DNA of 64,000 nt from Escallonia rubra (taxonomy: Eukaryota; Streptophyta; Magnoliopsida; Escalloniales; Escalloniaceae), in contig JAVXUO010001536.1 of assembly GCA_033065855.1 (NCBI GenBank), forward strand, positions 62,001-126,000, given 5' to 3'. Positions 51,532 to 63,748 of the stretch are shown here, piece after piece. A program made the translations under genes and the position numbers. Every line of letters starts with the position of its first letter. The first letter of the stretch is position 1. Below the pieces are notes generated by a model. The model had not been told where the DNA came from. It saw nothing but the letters and a program-made list of their open reading frames with translations, and made no database searches.

Positions 51532-52700
51532 TCATTTTTTTAGTGAAAATTCAGGAAAAAACTTATGTTGATAAAATTTCTGCTTTTCATTTGTTTAGTG
51601 AAAATGTTTAGTTTTACTTCTTTTTTTTTTGGTGATATTTACTTCATCATTTAGTTGTAATTATTTACTTTTTGTAATTACATCATAAAAGGTCATTGTA
51701 GATATTTAATGACAACATTACTGTCTAGAGACACCATAATATCATATGTCATTTTTTTCCGAGCACCCCTTGAGTTATTATTCACGGTTCATCCATTCAT
51801 TGTGGTCTAATTATTTTCAAGTTGATTTTAATATAGAATTATATCATTTTAAAAATCTCATTTTGAGTGTAGTGAATTGCTTTGGTAGTGCTCACAGTTC
51901 ACACTTTAAAAAAAAAAAACTAATTCTACCAAATATGTAACACCCAAAAATTTTCATTTTATCAGAAAACGTTTTTTTAACCTTGATGTAATTAGCTTTG
52001 GGGTCTTTTCGTAATATTAAAGGGTTTTGGGTGAAAAATAAATTATAGTTTGGGGGGTGGGGGGGGGGGGTATTTTAGTAAATTTTCTTTTAGGGCAAAT
52101 ATATATAATGTGACCTATAGGATCAGTCGTCCCATGTGTGTTATTCCCCTTCTTACGTAAAATCTCTAGAAGAAAGGTGGCTCTAGATAAAAAAAAATCC
52201 TGAATCCCCGTATTGAACATACACCTAGACTTTGATAACACATAATCTGTTCATTCAATATCCAATTTAGGCAATTTAAAAGCCTAAATCGTATATTTTT
52301 TCAGGAGCTACAACTTTGTAGAATAATTTGAATCCATTTGAGATCATCTTCAGATCCAAAATAACGTTTTTCCAAAATCAGACATATTTCCTGTCTAAGT
52401 TTTCGACTAGTCCTAACTTTCTTATTCGATATCCGATTTAGGCGATTCAAAAGCCTAAATCATGTATCTTTTTGAGATATACAATTATGTAGAAGAAGTT
52501 GAGTTCTTTTCAGATTTTATTCAGGCCCAAAATATCGATTTTCTACTCGGACAGATTTTCTTTCAGGTATAATCCTCACCATTTCCTCTCGAATTCAGCC
52601 TTGTTGGGTGTTTTAAGTGAGACATCACGTGTGAGTTTGGTGTTGTTATGTATGTGCCATGATGAGTGGTGGCTATCTTTGATGATGAAGAAGAAGAAGA

Positions 52701-52733
<33 letters not shown>

Positions 52734-53619
52734 TAGCAATTGGGGTTAGGGTTAGTGTTTCTTGAGGAGGAAGATGATGTAGAGTAAATTTTTAGTGGGC
52801 AACCCCTATTTTGATTTTGAAGATCTATTTAGCGACTGATTTTGTAACATCCCGGAATTTCTGAAACGTTAACACTCACTCAATCTAATACTCAATTGTT
52901 CAATCAATACAACCCACTCAGGATAACCCAACCATATTCATATCAGAGCACTACAATTCATCAACTGTCTTAACAAACCGTTCTCATCACAAAACAATTG
53001 TAAAGTACTTAGTTTATTATGTTATGCATTGGTTCCCTCGCAGGGGCTTAAATAACAATTAATAAAAATGCTAAGCTATTCCACAATCAAGCTGATTGGT
53101 TCTGAACTCTTACTGACGATTTCTTCCTGCAGAAGGGAACAAAAAAAGGGAGTGAGCTTTCGAGAGCTCAGTAAGGTCGCTCAAAAATACAAAAAAAAAA
53201 AATATATACAAACGACTATCAGATTCACTTCAAAATGATAAGGGAAGAGATTCCACTCAATCCATAAAACAAATATAGAGACATAAACAATTTCAATCAC
53301 ACTAAAATGGTGCAGATGATATTGACCATGAGTATAATGTAAAGCCACACAGGCAGTGCAGGGTAATCACTTAGCAAAGCCACAAAGGCAATGCTCAATA
53401 ACACTGTGGTTACATATGCATATGAACACTAGCTAGACCCTTAGGCTGCGTTTGGCGACAAGGATAAGGATAAGGATAAGGACAGGATAAGGCCAGGATA
53501 AGGCCGGACAAGCTATACCGTCGGATTAAGACCGGATAAGCAAGAAATCCTATCGAACGTTTGGACCAAGTCCGGATTATAAGTCAGATATGCAATTTAC
53601 AAAGTAATATATATATACC

Positions 53620-53668
<49 letters not shown>

Positions 53669-53761
53669 TTATACCTATATATATTTATACCTATATACAT
53701 ATATATATATATACCTATATATATTTATACCTATATACATATATATACATATATACCTATG

Positions 53762-53808
<47 letters not shown>

Positions 53809-54052
53809 GTTAATTACTCAAGGCACCTTACCCTAAATTACACACAGACCCCCATATCTTTTGAAAATTACACTCCGCTCCCCTGAGGTTTGTCATTGTA
53901 TTACACAAAACCCACTTCCGTTAGGGAACCGTCAAAAAAATTTAGGGCAACACAAATTTATTATGATATACCAAAAATGCCCTTAGATCTTTCCTTTCTT
54001 TCTTCCCATCGGTCTCTTGCTAGGCGGCGCGTGGTACATATTCGCCTGAACA

Positions 54053-54375
54053 GGAAGGCTCTGGTAGCCATCTGACTTTCCGTTCTTAACTCGACAGGAT
54101 TTGCATCGGCATCGGAGGAGCAACCGCCACCGCCGACGGCGGAGGAGGCGACTGAACCGGACCAGAATTGAACGCCTTCATGAACTGCTTCCCGTCTGAT
54201 CTGTCCTCATCGGGAAGGCTCCGGTAGCCATCTGACTTTTCGTCCTTAACTCGACAGGATTTGCATCGGCATCGGAGGAGCAACCGCCACCGCCGACGGC
54301 TGAGGCGACTGAACCGGACCAGAATTTAACGCCTCCATGAACCGCTTCCGGTCCGATCTGTCCTCACTCGAACCA
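54053..54375 (-). repeat. 160-bp tandem duplication of the PB1 gene tail inside the Pack-MULE
   Basis: Two copies start GGAAGGCTCTGGTAGCCATC (54,053) and GGAAGGCTCCGGTAGCCATC (54,213). On the minus strand they encode SDRKRFMEALNSGPVQSP and SAVAVAPPMPMQILSS, which continue the PB1 protein. A loose match of ATTTGCATCGGCATCGGAGG is kept in both. Confidence 0.85.
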
Positions 54376-54379
54376 AAAT

Positions 54380-54660
54380 CTAAGCCGGCGAGGGTGGATT
54401 CATCGGAAACAAGAACAGCCTCAGCCTAGCCAGCTTGGACGAAGCGCGGAAAAGCCGATCGTACTCGTGCATCATGTGCGCAAGATCATCGTCATTAGTC
54501 ACCGAAATCAACGCCTTGGTGCTTGTTGGCCTGGAGCTGGGCAAGCTCGGCGAGGCGCTGTTGGAGCGAGGACACAAGCCGCGAGTACTGTGATTGGAGG
54601 GCGGCGACCTCGGAGGAGAGGGAGACATGCTTCTGCTCGAAGAGGGAGCAGTCGGGAAGG
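54380..54660 (-). pseudogene. Captured chimeric fragment: coiled coil plus PB1 domain
   Basis: The minus strand encodes ALISVTNDDDLAHMMHEYDR followed by LFRASSKLARLRLFLFP: the C-terminal half of a PB1 (Phox/Bem1p) domain as in plant PB1 proteins, where the D-D-D-L acidic box and RLRLFLFP strand are typical. PB1 domains mediate protein pairing. Upstream, in another frame, is a heptad-like stretch (LSSEVAALQSQYSRLVSSLQ, RLAELAQLQANKH), probably from a different gene, joined in the sequence CAAGCACCAAGGCGTTGATT. I cannot name that gene. The PB1 frame also changes at NPPSPA. So this is a non-functional, two-source capture. Confidence 0.78.
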
Positions 54661-57087
54661 GAAGATGATTAAGAATGGTCTCTTCCTGCTTATGCTGGTA
54701 AGTCTTGATTTTGGGTTTTGGTGTTGATTGTTATTGTGGATTGAAGGATTACGAGTGGAAGAGAGTGTGTGTGTGTTTGAGAGAGAGAGAGAAAGATGTA
54801 CACCTGCTTTGGGGGGTGGATGGCAAATTAAGTAATATTATTTGTTTATGAGGGTATTATTGTCCCTTCATTGATTTTGTTAACTCTGTTAACGGAAAAA
54901 TAAAAATGTGTAGTTTAGTGTAATTTTCAAAGATAGGCGGATCCGTGTGTAATTTAGGGCAAACCTCAGGGGTGCCGTGAGTAATTAACCCTATATATAT
55001 ATATACACACGCGCGCGCGCGCGCAATGTATATGTATATATACAATGTATATGTATATATGGCGTTGAAGGGAAAGAGGAAGAAAAGTGGGGTGGGTCCC
55101 ATTCATTTTAGTCCGAACTGATCTGGACTAATTTTATACCACCCCCCCTCCCCCCAGGTATTATTTTATCCCACTCAAGGGGGATAAAACAAGTCCAAAG
55201 GATACCTTATCCGGGGACTAAGTGCGTGTCCAAACACTGGATATGATTATTTTTATCCTATCCGGGGTCTTATCCCGCGCGCCAAACACAGCCTTAGAGT
55301 ACTAGCATCTCCTAACAATAACAGACCATCCTTATATCACCCCCGATACAGACCATCCATATAACTCCGCAATACACTAACTCATGTCAATATGCAAAAT
55401 ACAATAATCAATAATGCAATGATTAAATCGATGTGCAACAAGAAATAAATACAGAGCATCGAATAGGATTTCCAATAAACGTTAAGGCTCAAAACAGGGT
55501 TTAAAGGCAAATAATGCATGCTCACAACAAATATAACAGAGTTCAAAGAGATTCGATAACAAATCAGAAAAATATATAAGAAGGCAATTTGATGAATTGA
55601 GTTTCGGATAGAAATCCTTTACCTCTATCCAAGCGCTGAAGCTAAAAAACGCTCTCGATCAAATCCTCGAGGTTAACCTAGGTTGGCAGAGTCATTTATC
55701 AGAACACTTATTCATACTACTACATTAAAATCTTAATATAATTATCTATACCGTACCCATTTCTCTACCCGGACATGATAAAATTCGGAGCAGTTTTCCA
55801 CACGGCCAACCTACCCCGAAATTCGTCACTCCCCGAAACTCAGAAATATCTCAAAAATGTTCTTATCATTCCTTAAACATTATTTATAGCTTGATATAGC
55901 ATATGGGATAAAAATATAATTTTTGAATATTTTTTATTATTTTTTAATTAAAAATAATTTTCTTAAATACACTAAAACCAATAAATTTCCATATTTTCTT
56001 CTAGCTGGAAATAAAGGCTCATAATTTTTGTAACATCTTTAGAAGACTTATAAAAATTATTGAAATTAAAATCAGAAATTAAAAGGCATTAAAACTATTT
56101 TAAAAATTTTCATTTTGTTAAATCTAATGCGATAGAGAAATGATAGTAAATGAACTCTAAAAATCGCCAAATTTATATTGAGTCTTTATTATACTATAAA
56201 AATATTATTATTATTTTTCCAAGAGCATTTTAAGGGTTTAAAGGCTCCAAAAGAATTTTACAAATAAAAAATTACAGAAAATAATAAAAATACATGTGAT
56301 TTCAAAAAATTATGAAAATTTTCCGCAAATTCTAATATGGCCTAAAGTACTATACTGTTAAATTTTGTATGCTAACAATCACCGTATAGTATTCAATGCT
56401 CTCGTAGTGTCTAACGGTAACTAAATACCCAATCCACGCTTCCCTTCTTTTTCCCTTCGGCGCTCTCTTAACTAATGCACTCACTGACCAACCATTTCTT
56501 CTCTGCCCAGAACACAGCTCACATCCGCAGTTGCCGACACCACTTCCTCACACACTAATTTTTCACACACATTGCTCACATATATATACACCATAATAGC
56601 ACACTCACCATTTTCACAAACTCACACATGCACACCAAAACAGCACAGCAACAGTGTTGTTCCCCGTTTCTCCCCCCCACCCCCCTTCACGTGTACAGCT
56701 TTTTCACAAGCATATACCACATATGCACTCACCATTCCACTCCACTCACACACACATATACACACTCCTATACACAACTAATGCACACCCACGCACACAT
56801 TAACACACACTTCACATAGCTACAAACACACAACCAACACTCATTGACTCACGCAGGGGCGGAGCCAGGATTTCATCTCAGGGGGTGCTAAATATATATC
56901 GAAATTAATAATTTTTTTTATTAGTAAAATAGCAACAAAAAAAAAGTGCATTTTTCGACAAAACATAAATTAATACGAAAAAACATCCAAAAAGTCTTAT
57001 TTAATTTCATGAGAGCTACTAAAGACTCTTTACAGTACAACAAAAGCAAATACAAAATAAATATTTCAGAGTTTACAAACGAAAGTA

Positions 57088-59516
57088 CTAAATAACTATT
57101 CGATGAGGCGCCGAAGATTGGTAACGCTTGATAATAGCCTCATTCCCAATAGTTTTGAAGACATTCTTCTCAATGTAAGAAACCAAGCTATCATTCATCC
57201 ATTCATCTCCCATGCGATTTCGAAGTCGAGTCTTTATTATCTTCATTGCAGAGAAAGCTCTTTCTACAGTAGCAGTTGCAACAGGTAATAGTAAGACCAA
57301 TTTCAAAAGCAAGTACACCAAAGGATATATCACATCCTTTTTCAACTCAACCAACTTTATAGCAAGTTCACCAATCCTTTTGACTTCATAAAGTTCTTCA
57401 CATGAGCGCACATGTCTCGAGCTGACTTTCAAGTACCTTAAGCTCTATCGGGGAAAAGCCATATGGATAAAACTGTGCAAGACGTATCAAATTCTTCTTA
57501 TTATGAGCAGAAAAATCATCACTTGGATCGAGACATGCCATACAAATAAACAACTCCGTGGTTACCTCACTGAAACGATTATTCAATTCACTGATTTGCA
57601 AATCAACAACCATTAAAAAAGTATCAACACGATAGTGGTAGTAATTTGTTCCTTCTTCAGCATTACGTCTTCGCCTCCCCGGGGCTACAAACCTCGCACT
57701 CATGTCCAATACATCAATATCGTGTTTTACACAATATTCTGAGACCTCTTCCAGCAAGTCTTCCAACCCATTATCTCTTAACCTTTGCAATCGTTGCTTT
57801 GTTATTTTTACCAACTTCATTGCATTCACAATGTTTTGATCTTTCTTTTGTAATGCTTGTGAAAGTTCATTCGTCAACCCCAAAATAGTTATCATCATAT
57901 GCATGTTGAAGAAAAAAATCATAAGTTGGCACTGTATTCAAAAGAATCAATGCTTCACCTCTCTGATCATAATCTGTAGCATCCTCAACAACCTTATTAA
58001 GCACGACTATGACAGAAGCAAACATATGACTCAAATTGAATAATGCACCGTAATGTGACCCCCAACGGGTCTCTCCTGCTCTTTTGATGCTAGTTTCTTG
58101 ATTTAAACCTCGACCACTGACGATATCACCACTCTCAAGGGCATGAGCAAGACTAATGGCTTCATTCTCTCGAATAGCATCTCTTCGTTTGCATGAAACT
58201 CCCACGGTGTTTACTACCTTAGCAACCAAATTAAATAGCAATGAAATCTGAGCATTTTTTTTTGCAACGGCTACAAGAGTGAGTTGAAGTTGATGAGCAA
58301 AGCAATGAATATAATAAGCACTTTCATTCTCCCTCTGAATTAAAGTTTTAAGACCATTGAATTCACCTTGCATATTGCTTGCTCCATCATAGCCTTGTCC
58401 ACGAACCCTTGAAATGCTCAATTCATGCATTGCAAATAAACTGTCAATCGCGTCTTTCAATGATAAGGCAGTGGTACTAGCAACATGGACTATACCAAGA
58501 AAACGTTCAATCACACGTCCTCTTTTGTCCACATATCTGAAGACAACTCCCATTTGTTCTTTGACTGAAATATCACGACACTCGTCAACTAAAATGGAAA
58601 ATAATTTAGATTTCATGTCTCCAACAATTGCATCTCGTATTTCTCCGGCAATGGCACTAACAATTTCTTTCTGAACTTGTGGTGAAGTCAATTTCAGACT
58701 CTGAGGAGCGTTTGACAATGTGACTTTTTTCACGTTTTCATTGTGATTAGCAAGAAACCCTAAAAGTTCTAGAAAATTTTCCTGATTTTCAGACTCATTA
58801 GATTCTATGTGCCCACGGAAAGACAAGCCTTGACGTAAGAGGAACCGAATGACATCAATTGATGCAGTCAAGCGAGTACGGTATTGAACCTTACTTTCAT
58901 CTGTTTGTTTCGACAAAACTACTTCAATACTCTGCTTAGGGTTATCAAAGGCTTGACACTTAGTTAAAGCAATGTTGTGTGCACTACCAACTTCTCCAAC
59001 ATGTTTTTGGAATTTATCCTTCTTTCTCCAATCTTTAAAACCATGCTTAACAAAAGCACCACCACCCCCTTGCTCCCCATGAACACTTCCGAACAAGTAG
59101 CAACACAAACAAAATGCTTCATCTTTTGCTACACTATACTCCAACCAACTCGAATAAATGTCAAACCAAGAAGAAACAAATCGACGAGACTGAGTTCCGA
59201 TTTGTGTAAATGGAAAACTGTGGTGACGAGGTTGGCAAGGACCTTTCGACCAATACGCTCGTCGAACTTTATCTCGAACATTAGGACCATAATCCCAATT
59301 ATTTGGACGCAACCCAGGATCCGCAATAAGTTCATCCGAGTTGAACTCATCGCTAATTCTACTTGAATGCCCGAAATGAACATCACGGTGCACAATGGGA
59401 GCCTTGTCCCTTACTGTTGGAATTATAGACTGTTGAATAGTATCTTCATTTATACGCTCATTTTTACTAGGCTGCACTTCTTCAAACTTTGGTTTCTTTT
59501 TATAGTACTTATCCAT
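57088..59516 (-). pseudogene. hAT transposase (zf-TTF, DUF4371, hAT C-terminal dimerisation), disrupted
   Basis: Start at 59,516 (MDKYYKKKPKFEEVQPS); the splice acceptor TTTTCAG ends one base before it, so the six codons upstream are intron. Domains: TTF-type zinc finger at about residues 90-175 (YWSKGPCQPRHHSFPFTQIG, AFCLCCYLFGSVHGEQGGG); DUF4371 RNase H-like core (LFSILVDECRDISVKEQMGV, GQGYDGASNMQGEFNGLKTL, AYYIHCFAHQLQLTLVAVAK); and the C-terminal dimerisation segment near 57.2 kb (LLPVATATVERAFSAMKIIK, RLRNRMGDEWMNDSLVSYIE). It would cut and paste the element in the nucleus. Two frame shifts break it: one in a T-run near 57,910 and one near 57,415. Otherwise it is nearly complete at about 800 residues, the usual length for this family. 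Confidence 0.93.
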
Positions 59517-59689
59517 TCTGAAAATAAAACACATTTTATTTTCAATATCAATCCATCAATTATCAATCAAATAACCTAATTAATCAAAAATATTTTATTC
59601 TTTTACTTTTTTAGTCATGTTTCATTATTGCGTTAACCTAATTTCAACCCACCATTCAACTAAATCACACATTCGATATCTCAATCCAA

Positions 59690-60030
59690 TTGGGTCCCAT
59701 CCTCCATCAATCTCAATATCTCAATGCTAAACATTAACCATAATCAATATCTCAAGATTATCCATAATCAATATTAAACATTAATCATAATCAATATCTC
59801 AAGATTATCCATAATCAATGCTAAACATTAACCATAATCAATATCTCAAGATTATTCATAATCAATGCTAAACATTAACCATAATCAATGCGCAAGATTA
59901 TCCATAATCAATTGATTCAATTCTCAAGATTATCCATAATCAATGCTAAACATTAACCATAATCAATGCTCAATATTATCCATAATCAATTGATTCAATT
60001 CAATGCTCAAGATTATCCATAATCCATTCC
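59690..60030. repeat. Tandem minisatellite in the hAT 5' region
   Basis: Repeats of ATCAATGCTAAACATTAACC and ATAATCAATATCTCAAGATT, about 50-55 bp per unit with variation, five to six copies. They lie between the transposase start and the GC-rich leader, probably within the 5' intron. Confidence 0.8.
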
Positions 60031-63000
60031 TAATTTCAGCTATGATACTAAAAAGATAACAAAATTTTTTTATAGAGATGGCAACTAGATCAAGTCAATG
60101 AAAGATGAAATTAAAGTTTGGAAGTTGGAACATACTTGTCACCGAGTCGCCGCCTGCCGCTCGCCGAAGTTCTTGGCCGCCGGTGGACTGTTGGAGTGAA
60201 GACTGAAGACCGAAGACCGAAGTCGCCGACTCTCCATCGTCGACTCGCCGTCGGCGTAGATCCGGGGTCACTGGGTCCTTGCCGACTCACCGTCGCCCAT
60301 CGGCGTAGATCTAGAAAACGAGAGAGAGCCCGTGAGGCGCCGAAGTGGGTTCGTCGTGGGTGCCGCCGTGCCGGAGGAGTGAGCCGCAGTGGGTTCGTGG
60401 CTGCTGGAGTGAGGCGCCGGCTGCCAGTCGGTGTCTCGGTCGGTGAGAAGAGAGAGTCTCAGATTAGAGAGAGAGCCGAAGAGCCGAAGAGAGAGAGAGT
60501 GCCGAAAAAGTGTGAAAAATATGGAAAAATACTATATATATATTTTATTTTTTTCAAAATCTGAGGGGGGGCTATAGCCCCCTCTCGTACAACTGTAGCT
60601 CCGCCCCTGGACTCACGGATTTCTCACATTTATGTTTCTCTGCACACAGACACAAACAACTCCACATGCACAGCAGTCTGCTGCTTCCCTCGCAAACCAC
60701 CTGCATTCATGGCAGCCACCACGGCTACCTCATCAACCCCTCCCCTTCTTTCACAAAAAAAAAAAAAAAAAACCCATGAACCCACACAGTCACAAATACA
60801 CACAAAACCCACACTGCACTCTCAAACACACGAACACTTAAACCATTTACTCACACCTTACCTGCCAAACACACATACACCGTCCAAACATTACACCCAG
60901 ACACTACCACTGCAACATCCAAAAATCGGCTATCGGTGAGTGCCATCGCACCAAGACCAGCGATTGACATCACCACACAACACCTACCACTAGATTTGCA
61001 TCATCTTCGGCATAGTTCCACAACCAGCCCCATAGTTCGCGCAATACCCATTTACAATACACATGGCCGACTCATTTAAAATACCCAGTAGCCATAATCC
61101 CTTTCAAAACCATTACATAACATAGAAGAAAATTTAGAAACTCACCGGAAAAGCCAACTCCTTTGGCGGCAACTCTATCTCACGGCTACAACACTACCGA
61201 AACCCATAAACCCGTATACATACAAATCCCTGAACCCACTATATTTATATGTATATACACCGAAAAAGAAACATAAGTAAACGACGTCTTACCGGAAAGC
61301 TTCGCCGGAAAGAATCCCTCGACCCCTCTCTCTGAAGCCCTCTCTCTGCCTCTCTCTCTCTCTCTCTATAGGTGAGTCTATCGAGTTGCAAGGAGCCCTT
61401 GACGGCTGACCAATCCATGTTACATATAAATATAGGTTACAAGAAAACCCTAGTTAGAGAAATGAAAACTCCACCCTATCATTTGTCGGTAAAACTTTTA
61501 ACTCACACTTATTAATCCGAAAATGATCCCATCATAAATTATCTACGATACATAATGTGTTAGGAAAATTATAAATGGGTGGTTATGCCATCCCATTTGA
61601 ACAATGCGTCGCTAATAAGTAAACCGTTACTAAAGAAGTTTATTTGCGGCTTTATTAGTATACCAATGCTTAAAATAATTTCATTGCTAAAATACACGTC
61701 GACATTGAATAATAAAATATATCGTCGCTAAAATTATTTTTCCAAAAATGTCGTTTACTCTAACCATCACTAAAGATTTTAATTAATGTCACTTAAATCT
61801 AGCTACCGCTAAATTATAACGTATGATTCCCAAAAATTTGTCACTAAGGATCATAGTGTATAATGTTCACCAATTTGTCACTAAAGGTCAAGTAAATAAC
61901 TAATTGGATTTTTTTTATTTACCGTAAAACCAGCATAAAATTTTGGGGTGTTACAGATTTAGACAAAGTTCAAAGAAGAGACCCCTATTATTTTTTGGAG
62001 ATATACCTTGTCAAAACTTTTGGGATTTTTTTGTATCTCGAAACTACGTTAAATAATTTATCAATAATGAGGAGTTCCCGATTTGATTAGGGTATCAAAT
62101 CAAATTATTTTTATCCAAACTTTTTAGGGGAACTTTATATTACTGAAGTGGTTCAGTGTATAAAATTTTGTATCATTTTCAAGCTAATAGATATTTTTAC
62201 CAAAATTGGCCTCCGAACGCTCGATTCGGTTAGCGGTTACAGATTTTTGAACAGAAATATTTCAAAATTTATTTTTAGTCCAAAAGTTGGGATACTTAAA
62301 AGATTGTTTTAAATTATTTTTAGAAATTGTTCGGAGCAAGGGCGACCGGGAGGTATTTTGGTAGTTTGCTACCTGAGAAGTGGTTTTTGATAATTTTACC
62401 TACCGGAGGGCTATTTTTTTATAAAATTCGCCTACAATAAGAGTATTTTAAGGATCCTACTTATAAGGAAGATGTTTTTGTGATTTAGACATAAGAGAGG
62501 TGTTTTGGGTAATTTTCAATGCGAGGGGTATTTTGAAAAATTTTCATAACCGACGAGCAGGTCGTTCTAAGAGTACGAGTGAGTTGGTGCTAGGTTTATA
62601 ATATCATAGAATAAATTAAATTCTGATAATATGATTGTTTTGTTTAGGTCAACCATGAGGAGAATCCGATTAAGACTAGCATAGCATAGATCGAGGTAAG
62701 GAATTTCATCTGTACCCTATTTCATTGCTCTGAATTCAAACATTTTATTATGATAGCTTTACAAACTTCATTGAGATCTGATTTTATGTTTGATATAAAG
62801 ATTTTCTCTCAAATCCCTACTCATCATTCTGAATTCATATGTTTTAATCTTAACTGTTTAGCGAATTCCGTTGAACTATAGTTTAATAAATTTTTATGAA
62901 AATACTTGGATGTGCCCGTTAAACCCTAAGTTGAACCTTAAAGCAATCGTTTGAAATTCTTTATTCATTCTCATCCGTTTATTAATTCGATCATCGTAAA

Positions 63001-63748
63001 ATATTTTTGAATTGTATGTATTTCTTCTCAATATTGACATGAGTTAGTAAATATGGGGAGTTATAATGATGGTGTGTATTATTGGTGTTATAAGGATGGT
63101 TTGTTGATTGGGTTAAACTAGTACCTAAATGGACTAGTTAGTGTACATATGCAAATGTTAAGTGTACCGAGCACTGCCGGGATGGCTTTGCTGTAGTGTA
63201 CTGCTCATGTTCAATGTTATCTATTTATGTTTTATTATACTTGAAGTGTTTTAAAATGATTATTAAATTGAGGGATTGAGTTGATACTCGTGCCTATGTC
63301 TATATCGACATGCATTGGTTTTATTTGAAAATCCTTTTAAAATTATCTTTTGATTGTATATAAAAAAAACCGTACGAATCGCTCTGTTTCTCTGTTTTTA
63401 ATTGTCTTGATCGACCTTACTAGGCTCTCAAAAGCTCACTCTCGTTTGACTTCCTTTCTGCAGGTAATAACGAACATTAGGTTGCCTGAGTATGAATTAG
63501 AGCTAAGCGTGAGGATTTAAGTTGGTTTTGAACATTAGAAACCATGCGTGGGTTAAAATTGTTATCTAGATTTTTTTTACTTAGACTTGATGTTTTAATT
63601 ATGACAGTGCACTAAGAGTACTATATTATTCAATGGTTTAGTTGATATGACTCGCTGGTGGTACTAAATTGGTTGAGTTTGAGGGTTTATTGCTTTAGTG
63701 TATATGAATGAGTGAGTGTTAACGTTCCGGATATTCTGGGATGTTACA

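Larger units (their letters stand above)
53807..54991. mobile_element. Pack-MULE with coiled-coil and PB1-domain gene fragments
   Basis: TIRs start GGGTTAATTACTCAAGGCAC (left) and, reversed, GGGTTAATTACTCACGGCAC (right), with an exact 9-bp duplication TATATATAT (53,798-53,806 and 54,992-55,000). It is the same family as 48,297-50,037. There is no transposase. The core is GC-rich and encodes pieces of plant genes on the minus strand. Confidence 0.88.
53444..55293. mobile_element. PIF/Harbinger-type MITE with TTA target duplication, split by a Pack-MULE
   Basis: Ends GGCTGCGTTTGGCG and, reversed, GGCTGTGTTTGGCGCGCG, both going on with GGATAAG units, flanked by TTA at 53,441-53,443 and 55,294-55,296. 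A 3-bp TWA duplication and these short TIRs fit Tourist-like MITEs. It contains (TA)n runs; the Pack-MULE 53,807-54,991 sits in one of them. It has no transposase. Confidence 0.82.
56854..60609 (-). mobile_element. 3.76-kb hAT transposon (TTF/DUF4371 type)
   Basis: TIRs CAGGGGCGGAGCCAGGATTT and, reversed, CAGGGGCGGAGCTACAGTTG. A perfect 8-bp duplication GACTCACG flanks it (56,846-56,853 and 60,610-60,617), the hAT hallmark. It holds a disrupted transposase gene on the minus strand and, upstream of it, a tandem repeat (59.7-60.03 kb) and a GC-rich leader (60.12-60.5 kb). It sits in solo LTR B. Confidence 0.95.
52843..61955 (+). mobile_element. Solo LTR B (same family, plus orientation) nested in solo LTR C
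   Basis: Starts TGTAACATCCCGGAATTTCT, ends TTTTGGGGTGTTACA, with a perfect 5-bp duplication GATTT (52,838-52,842 and 61,956-61,960). Less its insertions (MITE 53,444-55,293 and hAT 56,854-60,609) it is about 3.5 kb. It shares GAGCTCAGTAAGGTCGCTCA, GCAGTGCAGGGTAATCACTT and AGCATCGAATAGGATTTCCA-like text with solo LTR A. It holds no retroviral coding region. Confidence 0.88.
51936..63748 (-). mobile_element. Solo LTR C (same family, minus orientation), outermost layer of a nest
   Basis: The minus-strand start is TGTAACATCCCAGAATATCC (63,748 downward) and its end TTTTTGGGTGTTACA (51,936). A perfect 5-bp duplication AAATA flanks it (51,931-51,935 and 63,749-63,753). Without the inserted solo LTR B it is about 2.7 kb. 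It has no internal coding region. It shares AGGCTCTCAAAAGCTCACTC (reversed) with solo LTRs A and B. It is older than B, which sits in it. Confidence 0.87.

Noticed and set aside
60118-60564. 148-codon plus-strand ORF in the hAT element
   Set aside because: Arg-rich, GC-rich leader of the antisense transposase gene; no motif, and it overlaps the terminal region.
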